Below are positions 1 through 5,791 of a stretch of DNA of 11,918 bases, piece by piece. The DNA comes from an uncultured Spirochaetales bacterium (GTDB taxonomy: Bacteria; Spirochaetota; Spirochaetia; Sphaerochaetales; Sphaerochaetaceae), in contig CAMZGJ010000019.1 in the NCBI GenBank assembly GCA_947306375.1, forward strand, positions 1 through 11,918, given 5' to 3'. Made by a program: the position numbers and the translations under genes. The notes below the pieces were generated by a model, which worked only from the letters and a program-made list of their open reading frames with translations, searched no databases and was not told the origin of the DNA. Position 1 is the stretch's first letter. Each line of letters begins with the position of its first letter.

Positions 1-1030
1 GCCTTCCGGCAAGAAGGGCGCTGTTCATCATGTCGGTCAGAAGGGTGCTGAACATACCCTTCTCCTTTGACATATCGGCCACCGTCACGGTGGGCAGGGC
101 CCCTCCTCCAAGGCGTTCGGTCAGGTCAAGACGCTCCATCTTTGAGCCGTCCTTCATCAACTTCCACGCCTCCAGGCTGGGCGTTGCGCTTCCCATGAGC
201 AGTTTTGCGCCGGTCTGCGAGCAGCGGTACTGTGCCACCTGGCGGGCATGGTAACGCGGGTCGTTGCCGCTCTTGTAGGAATTCTCATGCTCCTCATCAA
301 TGATTATGAGCTTCAGGTTGTCAAACGGAGCAAAAACGGCACTGCGCGCCCCTATAACAAGGCCCACCTCCCCGTTCTTTATCTTTCTCCACTGAGTAAT
401 CCTCTGGGCATCTGTCAGGGCCGAGTGCAGAATGGCCACGTTATCATGAAAGCGCAGGGTAACCTGCCTTGCCAGCTGATGGGTAAGTGTAATCTCAGGA
501 ACCAGATAGATTACATGCCCTCCCCGGGCGATAGTCTCCTCCGCGCAGCGCAGAAAGACCTCAGTCTTTCCGCTGCCGGTTATTCCGAAGAGGTAGAACA
601 TGCGTCCGTCAGAGTCCATTACACGCCTTAAGGCGCGCTCCTGTGAGGCTGAGAGCACCACATCCGGGCGGCTTTGCGCACTGTCCGTGTCAAAGGCGGG
701 ATTAGAGACATCGCGCCTGCCTCCGGGAATCATTGTATCCAGTACGTTGCCCCGGCTTGAGAAGTAAAAACCCTCCATCCAAAGGGCAAGTTTGTAATCG
801 TTTTCAGAAAAAATGGGCTTTGGATCAATTATCCGGATTACGTCCTTTATCTCAAAGGATGTGACATCAATTCGGTCACGGACCCTGACCACGTAGGCAC
901 GGGTCTTTCTCCTGCCGAAGGGAACCATTACCCTTATTCCGGGCTTTATGTCCATTACGGAGTCATCAAAGCGGTAGGTGAATTCCGTTCTCAGCGGAAC
1001 GGGTACAACCACATCTGCATACCTGATCAT
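1..1030 (-). CDS. priA: Primosomal protein N' (PriA helicase), N-terminal 343 residues; C-terminus beyond the left edge
   Basis: PriA is the superfamily 2 DNA helicase that recognises stalled forks and reloads the replisome. The visible part starts with a 3'-DNA-binding-type domain (about residues 1-105, with VMVPFGRRKTRAYVV). The helicase core follows: Walker A GITGSGKT at 149-156, VPEITLT at 178-184, the DEEH box at 245-248 within IIIDEEHENSYKSG, and SATPSLE at 281-287. The start is the ATG at 1030, which overlaps the upstream uracil-DNA glycosylase stop in an ATGA and follows a GGGGAGAG ribosome-binding site, so the two are probably translationally coupled. The distance from start to Walker A is short: lysine 155 here against lysine 230 in E. 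coli, which leaves little room for the usual winged-helix domain. The zinc-binding and C-terminal domains lie outside the window. Identity is secure. Confidence 0.96.
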   Translation of the reverse strand, partial: MIRYADVVVPVPLRTEFTYRFDDSVMDIKPGIRVMVPFGRRKTRAYVVRVRDRIDVTSFEIKDVIRIIDPKPIFSENDYKLALWMEGFYFSSRGNVLDTMIPGGRRDVSNPAFDTDSAQSRPDVVLSASQERALRRVMDSDGRMFYLFGITGSGKTEVFLRCAEETIARGGHVIYLVPEITLTHQLARQVTLRFHDNVAILHSALTDAQRITQWRKIKNGEVGLVIGARSAVFAPFDNLKLIIIDEEHENSYKSGNDPRYHARQVAQYRCSQTGAKLLMGSATPSLEAWKLMKDGSKMERLDLTERLGGGALPTVTVADMSKEKGMFSTLLTDMMNSALLAGR

Positions 1031-1836
1031 TTTCTCTCCCCGGCTATGCCAAGATTGAGAAAGCGCGCCAGTTTCTTAAGGTCTTCCCACACCGGACGCT
1101 TGAGATCCGGGTTGCGGAGCACCGCTGCAGGGTGGTATGTGCATATAAGCGGAATGCTGTTGTCATAGAAGAAGAATCTTCCCCTCAGCTGCCCCATTGA
1201 GGAGTCTTCCTCTCCGGTGAGCATGCAGGAGGCACCCTTGCCAAGGCACAGTATGGCCTTGGGCCTTATAAGGGCTATCTGTTGTCTTACGTAAAGACCG
1301 CAGATCTGCTTCTCGTCAACAAGAGGATCCCTGTTCTCAGGCGGTCTGCATTTTACAGTGTTTGTTATATAGCAGTTGCTTTCCCTGTTAAGAGATATGG
1401 CGGCAAGCATCTTTGTGAGAAGTTCCCCTGCCCTGCCTACAAAAGGCAGGCCTGTCTTGTCCTCCGTCTCTCCCGGGCCCTCTCCCACAACAAGGACATC
1501 AGGTCTTACCTCACATCCGTCTCCGAAGACGGTGTTGTTCCTTGTCTGAGCCAGACGGCACCTGTTGCATGAAGCGCAGTCCTTTTTAAGACCGGCAAGG
1601 TCCAGAGACAGTCTTATATCGCCGTGCCCGGCAGGGGCCGGATTTTCTTCTTTTATCTCTTCCTTTGTTTCCTGCGCGGGTTCAAGGTTTGCAAGGATCT
1701 TTTGTGCCGTCTGTGAAAAGTCAGTCCGGGGAATCTCAAGATCCCAGTTCCTGCGGACCGTTCTCTCAAACATGTTGATGAGGTTTTCAGTTTCAGCCAG
1801 AGCGCCCTGAAGGGCCTTTTTCCTATCTTCCTGCAT
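1027..1836 (-). CDS. Family 4 (Fe-S) uracil-DNA glycosylase
   Basis: Removes uracil from DNA, starting base-excision repair. Numbering from the chosen start (269 residues): motif A GEGPG is at 118-122 followed by ETEDKTGLPFVGRAG, and motif B HPAA is at 235-238. Four cysteines fit the family 4 iron-sulfur cluster: 90 and 93 (CNRC), 163 (KCRPP) and 179 (QICGLY). The catalytic core is preceded by about 80 residues with an acidic, probably flexible stretch (a run rich in Glu and Lys). I start at the ATG at 1836 because a GAGG lies six bases upstream. An ATG at 1842 directly abuts that GAGG, and a longer reading from 1872 (281 residues) is less likely. The gene overlaps the truA end by 14 bp and the priA start by 4 bp. 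Confidence 0.93.
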   Translation of the reverse strand: MQEDRKKALQGALAETENLINMFERTVRRNWDLEIPRTDFSQTAQKILANLEPAQETKEEIKEENPAPAGHGDIRLSLDLAGLKKDCASCNRCRLAQTRNNTVFGDGCEVRPDVLVVGEGPGETEDKTGLPFVGRAGELLTKMLAAISLNRESNCYITNTVKCRPPENRDPLVDEKQICGLYVRQQIALIRPKAILCLGKGASCMLTGEEDSSMGQLRGRFFFYDNSIPLICTYHPAAVLRNPDLKRPVWEDLKKLARFLNLGIAGERK

Positions 1837-2677
1837 ACTCATCCTCAAACCACCTGAACTCCTCAGGGTCATAGCTTATGCGCCACAGATAAAGACCGGA
1901 CGCCGGGGCAGTCTTGCCGCACAGGCTTCTGTCACGCGCCTCTAAAATCCTTCCGAACTCCTCTGCGCTCTTTTTTTCCGCGGCCATCTGAATCATGGTT
2001 CCGGCAAGAGACCTGACCATGTGGTACAGAAACGCGTTTCCGCAGATTCTGTAGCAGAGAACCGGGTAGCCGTACATTGACTGCACCATGGAGAACTCTG
2101 AAATGTATATGTCACGGAACTTGCTGGGACTCTGGTCCCCTGCTCCGCAGAATGTTGTAAAGTCATGCGTGCCGCGGACAATCCCGGCGTATGAGTTCAG
2201 AAGCTCCGTGTCCGGAAATTCCCTCAGTCTTGAAACAAGGTTTTCCGCAAACGGGTCATGCTCCGGAACAACGGCCCAGAAGTACCGGTATTCCCTGGCC
2301 ATGGCGCTGTAACGTGCATGGAAGGAGTTTTCCACGCTCAGGGCACGGGTAACACGCACCCCTGCCGGGAGAAAACTGTTCAGACCGTGGAGAAAGGCCC
2401 TGTCCGGCAGGGTGCAGGAAGCGGGAATCTCAATATGGGCAACCTGACCCATTGCATGAACTCCGCTGTCAGTCCTTCCGCTGCCCACAACGCTTGCCTC
2501 ATCAAGACCGGTAAGCTTGAGAACTGCCTTTTCAAGTTCATCCTGAACGGATCTCTCATTGTTCTGACTCTGCCATCCGCAGAAAAGACTTCCGTTGTAG
2601 CGCAGGGTAAGAGAGACACGTCTCATGTTTTGAGGAGCACTGAATTCAGAGGGTCTGTGCCAGTCCGTTCTTGCCAT
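1823..2677 (-). CDS. truA: tRNA pseudouridine(38-40) synthase TruA
   Basis: Converts uridines 38, 39 and 40 of the tRNA anticodon arm to pseudouridine. The 284 residues carry the family signature GRTDSGVHAMGQVAH with catalytic Asp70. They also carry the N-terminal ferredoxin-like strand LTLRYNGSLFCGWQ (24-37), REYRYFW, and the late motif FLYHMVRSLAGTM. The length suits the family (usually 245-280), with about 17 extra residues before the typical MRRVSL start. I keep the ATG at 2677 because AAGGAGAG precedes it by about five bases, whereas the internal Met18 has no ribosome-binding site. The ATG follows directly on the acpS stop (TGA then ATG), so the pair is probably translationally coupled. 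The 3' end overlaps the glycosylase gene. Confidence 0.96.
   Translation of the reverse strand: MARTDWHRPSEFSAPQNMRRVSLTLRYNGSLFCGWQSQNNERSVQDELEKAVLKLTGLDEASVVGSGRTDSGVHAMGQVAHIEIPASCTLPDRAFLHGLNSFLPAGVRVTRALSVENSFHARYSAMAREYRYFWAVVPEHDPFAENLVSRLREFPDTELLNSYAGIVRGTHDFTTFCGAGDQSPSKFRDIYISEFSMVQSMYGYPVLCYRICGNAFLYHMVRSLAGTMIQMAAEKKSAEEFGRILEARDRSLCGKTAPASGLYLWRISYDPEEFRWFEDEYAGR
1843..1846 (-). promoter_or_regulatory. Ribosome-binding site deciding the uracil-DNA glycosylase start
   Basis: GAGG lies inside the 3' end of truA, six bases before the ATG at 1836. It is immediately adjacent to the in-frame ATG at 1842, which is too close for normal initiation. Confidence 0.6.
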
Positions 2678-3058
2678 TCAGCTCTCCTTCTCAATAATCA
2701 CAACCGCTATTGCAAGCGGATCTTCATGGGTAACGGAAACATGGACCGTGCATCCTGCCGGATGCGATGCCAGCGTCTTGCCGTAAAGCCTTACCTCCGG
2801 CTTTCCTTCCCTGTCAGTAACGGTATTGATCTCACAGGGAACCACATCTGCGCAAAAACCGGTTCCGCGTGCCTTGGCATAGGCCTCTTTTACCGCAAAG
2901 CGGGAGGCCAGGAAACGGGCCCTCAGACCGGGGGACGATGCCTCAAGTTCCTTCCAGCGCTCATATTCGTCGCCGTGAAAGTACTTTTTTACAAAGTGCT
3001 CATCCTTGTTGAGACAACGTTGAATGGATGTTGCGTCCACGCCCAGGCCGTATATCAT
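2678..3058 (-). CDS. acpS: Holo-[acyl-carrier-protein] synthase AcpS
   Basis: Transfers the 4'-phosphopantetheine arm from coenzyme A to apo-acyl carrier protein, making it active for fatty-acid synthesis. The 126 residues are the usual AcpS size. They show MIYGLGVDATSIQR, with the magnesium-binding Asp8, and RFLASRFAVKEAYAKA, with Glu58, followed by the glycine turn RGTG. The C-terminus VHVSVTHEDPLAIAVVI is the typical last strand (HDxxxAxA-like). The start overlaps the end of the YbbR-like gene in an ATGA, and I see no good ribosome-binding site in front of it, so translation probably depends on coupling to the upstream gene. Confidence 0.95.
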   Translation of the reverse strand: MIYGLGVDATSIQRCLNKDEHFVKKYFHGDEYERWKELEASSPGLRARFLASRFAVKEAYAKARGTGFCADVVPCEINTVTDREGKPEVRLYGKTLASHPAGCTVHVSVTHEDPLAIAVVIIEKES

Positions 3059-3450
3059 AGTGTTTCAAAATAAACCTTTACAGTAGAAGGAGTTGAATAG
3101 ACAGTTATCTCTGAAAAGTTAAGACTGTCCGCTGAACCGTCATAGCTGATTATGACCGGAACCGCGGAGACTCCGGTCTTGTTCACTGCAGTGAAATCCG
3201 CCTTGACGGAGAACTTTTCGGCATTGACCATGTATATGCGGTCCTCGGTCCCCTGGACAATTACATCCGCCCTGTCCGGAATGTAGCTTACAGCCTTGTA
3301 TCCGGTCGGCAGCACAACCTCAAGCGGAAGGGTTATCACACGCTTTGACTGCACGCCGTAGGAGATGAGAAACACGGTTCCCAGTGCAAACAGGAAGCAC
3401 AGGAGCTTTATATGAAAATCTGCAAAAAAACCTGTGAGTTTCTTCTTCAT
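3055..3450 (-). CDS. YbbR/CdaR-like membrane-anchored protein, single YbbR domain
   Basis: Likely partner or regulator of the diadenylate cyclase encoded just upstream. In Firmicutes the extracytoplasmic YbbR-domain protein CdaR binds CdaA and modulates its activity. The 131 residues have a basic N-terminus (MKKKLTGFFADFHIK) and one membrane helix at about 15-32. About 95 extracytoplasmic residues of alternating strands follow (VITLPLEVVLPTGYKAV, then VIVQG, then STVKVYFETL), the layout of one YbbR repeat. B. subtilis CdaR has four such repeats, so this is a minimal version. Its start overlaps the cdaA stop by 4 bp (ATGA) with GGGGGAAC upstream, and its stop overlaps the acpS start. The assignment rests on pattern plus position next to cdaA. 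Confidence 0.85.
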   Translation of the reverse strand: MKKKLTGFFADFHIKLLCFLFALGTVFLISYGVQSKRVITLPLEVVLPTGYKAVSYIPDRADVIVQGTEDRIYMVNAEKFSVKADFTAVNKTGVSAVPVIISYDGSADSLNFSEITVYSTPSTVKVYFETL

Positions 3451-4226
3451 TCTCTGTTCCCCCTGTCATTTCTGATATTGATGTCGGTATTGTTGAAGAG
3501 TGCCAGCAGTGCGTTCTTCATCTCCGGAATGCTCAACTGGTAGTAAATATTGCCGTTGTAGGCAAGGGAGATGGCCTTTGTCTCCTCGGAGACAATGATT
3601 ATTGCAGCATCCGACTCTTCAGACATGCCCAGTGCGGCTCTGTGCCTTGTTCCGAATGCCTGTCTTATTCCTGTCTGCGAGCTAAGAGGCAGATAGCATC
3701 CTGCGGCAACAACCTTTGAACCCTGAATAATAACGGCACCGTCATGAAGCGGTGTGTCATGGTCAAAGATGGTGACTATCAGTGCAGTGGAAATCTCCGC
3801 GTTCAGCCTTGTGCCCGTATCTATAATATTCTTTATTGAAACGTTTCTGGGGAAGACTATCAGCGCGCCGCGCTTTACCTGTGAGAGGCGCTGGCAGGCG
3901 TTCAGAATGCTGTCTATGTTCTCCGTGCTTGTGTGTCCGGAGCGGAAAAACCTGTTTCTTCTTGAGAATCCGGGAGCAAAGGCACGCCTTATTTCAGGCT
4001 GGTAAAGGACGCAGATGAACACCGCCGCCGGTAAAAGAAGGATGCGCAGGAACTCCGTAAGAACCCTGAGCTCCAGAATTCTGCAAAGCAGGTAGGCGGC
4101 AACGTAAACTACAACGCTGCTTATAACCTGCCCCGCCTGGTTGCGGGAAAACGAGGTATAAAACAAGTAATAGATTACAGTCAGCACCAGAACCTGGACT
4201 GCCAACTTAACAATCATAAGAACCAT
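3447..4226 (-). CDS. cdaA: Diadenylate cyclase CdaA (c-di-AMP synthase)
   Basis: Membrane enzyme that condenses two ATP into cyclic di-AMP, a second messenger that controls potassium, osmolyte and envelope homeostasis in many bacteria. Numbering from the chosen start (259 residues), three membrane helices occupy roughly 2-25, 34-54 and 58-74, followed by YQPEIRRAF. The DisA_N catalytic domain has the DGA motif at 162-164 (TPLHDGAVII) and the RHR motif within GTRHRAALG at 192-200, then IIIVSEET. I start at the ATG at 4226 because AGGAG lies six bases upstream. The longer in-frame reading from 4262 would overlap glpK by 26 bp and add a polar stretch before the first helix. The gene sits 10 bp after glpK, and its ribosome-binding site overlaps the glpK stop codon. 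Confidence 0.95.
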   Translation of the reverse strand: MVLMIVKLAVQVLVLTVIYYLFYTSFSRNQAGQVISSVVVYVAAYLLCRILELRVLTEFLRILLLPAAVFICVLYQPEIRRAFAPGFSRRNRFFRSGHTSTENIDSILNACQRLSQVKRGALIVFPRNVSIKNIIDTGTRLNAEISTALIVTIFDHDTPLHDGAVIIQGSKVVAAGCYLPLSSQTGIRQAFGTRHRAALGMSEESDAAIIIVSEETKAISLAYNGNIYYQLSIPEMKNALLALFNNTDINIRNDRGNRE

Positions 4227-4232
4227 CAATAT

Positions 4233-4237
4233 CTCCT
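4233..4237 (-). promoter_or_regulatory. Ribosome-binding site deciding the cdaA start
   Basis: AGGAG ends six bases before the ATG at 4226 and overlaps the first base of the glpK TGA stop. This favours 4226 over 4262 and suggests coupling of cdaA translation to glpK. Confidence 0.7.
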
Positions 4238-5730
4238 CAGGCCCAGTTGAGCGTGCGCTCAACCGCCTTCTTCCATAAACTTACCTTGTTCCGTCTGTCC
4301 TGCTCACCCATACAGGGCTCCCACCTTGTCTCTTCCTTCCATCCGGAGGAAAGTTCATCAAGATCCCTGAAGACGTTGACGGAAATACCTGCGGCATAAG
4401 CCGCTCCAAGTGCCGTAGTCTCTATGACCGCGGGCCTTACAACGGGGATTCCCAAAATGTCAGCCTGGAACTTCATAAGCGGACGGCTGTTGGTCAGACC
4501 GCCGTCAACCTTAAGAGCAGTCATCTGAATTCCGCTGTCCTTCTCAATTGCCTTGAAAATATCAAAGGCCTGGAAGGCGGTGGATTCAAGAGCGGCCCTG
4601 CAGATGTGGTTTCTGTTGCTGTACCCGGTAAGACCTGCAATCACTCCGCGGGCATCGGAACGCCAGTAGGGGGCAAATAGTCCTGCAAAAGCAGGAACTA
4701 TATAGACTCCGCCGCAGTCATCCACCTCTTCGGCAAAGGCATCCAGCTCCTGAGCCGTGCTTACCATCTTAAGGTTGTCTCTCAGCCACTGGACCAGGGA
4801 TCCTGCAACTGCAATTGAACCCTCAAGAGCATAAACCGCCTTCTCACCCTTCTTTTTAAATGCAACCGTGGATAAAAGACCGTTTTCGGAATAACACAGC
4901 CTTGTGCCTGTATTCATAAGAAGGAAGCATCCCGTACCGTATGTGCACTTTCCGAGTCCTGCCGTAAAGCATGCCTGGCCGAACAATGCGGCCTGCTGGT
5001 CTCCAAGAATACCGCAGACGGGAACCTTTCCCCTGAAAGGACCTGACTGCTCAGTGTATCCGTAGATGCTTCCGGTGGAATCCACTATCTCCGGAAGTGC
5101 CTTTTCTGGAATATTGAAGGTTTCAAGCAGCTCTTTGTCCCATTTCAGGGTCCTTATGTCCATGAGCATGTAGCGTGAGGCATTTGACACATCCGTAACA
5201 AGGCATTTTCCGCCGGTAAGATTCCACGTAAGCCATGTATCTATGGTTCCGAATACCGCATCTCCGTTCTCCGCAGCCTGTCTCAGGCCCTGCACGTTGT
5301 CCAGAAGCCATGCAATCTTGGAAGCCGAGAAGTAGGGGGAGAAAACAAGACCGCTTTTTTCCCTCAGCTTGTCTGCAGGGTATTTCTGTTTCAGAGATTC
5401 TATGAGTGCGGCCCCTCTGAGGTCCTGCCAGACAACGGCGTTGTACCAGACCTTTCCGGTTTTGGGATTGAAGGGGATTACGGTCTCCCTCTGGTTTGTT
5501 ATTCCCACCCCGAGAATATCGGAGGCTTCGGCTCCGGCCGTCCTCATTGTTCTTATTATCAGCTCGGCGGTGTTGTCCCAAATCTCATACGGATCATGTT
5601 CAACCCAGCCGGGTTTGGGGAAGAACTGCTTATGCTCCTTCTGACAGGAAGATACAATGTTTCCGTCGGTGTCAAAGAGAATGAATCTGGTACTTGTGGT
5701 ACCCTGGTCAATTGCACCCAGGTATTTCAT
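4237..5730 (-). CDS. glpK: Glycerol kinase
   Basis: Phosphorylates glycerol with ATP to sn-glycerol 3-phosphate, the entry step for glycerol use and a phospholipid precursor. The 497 residues are standard length for this FGGY-family kinase. Visible landmarks are the ATP-phosphate loop AIDQGTTSTR (6-15), PGWVEHDPYEIW (40-51), ITNQRET with Arg81 and Glu82, Tyr133 in SPYFSASK, and GDQQAALFGQ with Asp244. These match the glycerol-contacting Arg83, Glu84, Tyr135 and Asp245 of E. coli GlpK. The start ATG at 5730 follows GGAGG at a spacing of about six. No glycerol facilitator or glycerol-3-phosphate dehydrogenase gene is adjacent. Instead glpK heads a housekeeping operon that continues with cdaA. 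A promoter and a 9-bp inverted repeat lie upstream. Confidence 0.96.
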   Translation of the reverse strand: MKYLGAIDQGTTSTRFILFDTDGNIVSSCQKEHKQFFPKPGWVEHDPYEIWDNTAELIIRTMRTAGAEASDILGVGITNQRETVIPFNPKTGKVWYNAVVWQDLRGAALIESLKQKYPADKLREKSGLVFSPYFSASKIAWLLDNVQGLRQAAENGDAVFGTIDTWLTWNLTGGKCLVTDVSNASRYMLMDIRTLKWDKELLETFNIPEKALPEIVDSTGSIYGYTEQSGPFRGKVPVCGILGDQQAALFGQACFTAGLGKCTYGTGCFLLMNTGTRLCYSENGLLSTVAFKKKGEKAVYALEGSIAVAGSLVQWLRDNLKMVSTAQELDAFAEEVDDCGGVYIVPAFAGLFAPYWRSDARGVIAGLTGYSNRNHICRAALESTAFQAFDIFKAIEKDSGIQMTALKVDGGLTNSRPLMKFQADILGIPVVRPAVIETTALGAAYAAGISVNVFRDLDELSSGWKEETRWEPCMGEQDRRNKVSLWKKAVERTLNWA

Positions 5731-5731
5731 G

Positions 5732-5780
5732 GCAATCCTCCGGTCAGCATTATAAATTATAACTCAAGAGAGAGGATTGC
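5732..5780 (-). repeat. 9-bp perfect inverted repeat flanking the glpK promoter and ribosome-binding site
   Basis: GCAATCCTC (5780-5772, minus strand) and GAGGATTGC (5740-5732) are perfect reverse complements separated by 31 bases. The outer arm overlaps the -35 region; the inner arm contains most of the GGAGG of glpK. In a transcript that reads in from the M16 gene, the two arms could pair and hide the ribosome-binding site. A transcript from the local promoter would lack the outer arm and stay open. Alternatively the dyad is a protein operator. The repeat is seen directly; the function is inference. Confidence 0.6.
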
Positions 5781-5783
5781 AAA
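5756..5783 (-). promoter_or_regulatory. Candidate sigma-70-type promoter for the glpK operon
   Basis: Reading the minus strand, TTTGCA (5783-5778) is separated by 16 bases from TATAAT (5761-5756), a consensus -10 box. A second TATAAT follows at 5754-5749. Predicted starts fall around 5742-5750, leaving a leader of about 12-20 bases that includes the GGAGG. The position in the only gap between the M16 gene and glpK supports a separate transcription unit. Confidence 0.55.
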
Positions 5784-5791
5784 AGGTCTGC

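Noticed and set aside
248..631. 127-residue plus-strand open frame over priA
   Set aside because: It lies antisense to the well-conserved PriA helicase motifs and its product has no recognisable features or ribosome-binding site; a shadow of priA codons.
2258..3073. 271-residue plus-strand open frame over truA and acpS
   Set aside because: Both opposite-strand genes carry complete catalytic motifs across the whole stretch; the plus frame looks like low-complexity antisense translation.
4227..4262. Longer cdaA start at 4262
   Set aside because: It lies inside glpK, adds a polar segment before the first membrane helix, and has no ribosome-binding site as good as the AGGAG serving 4226.
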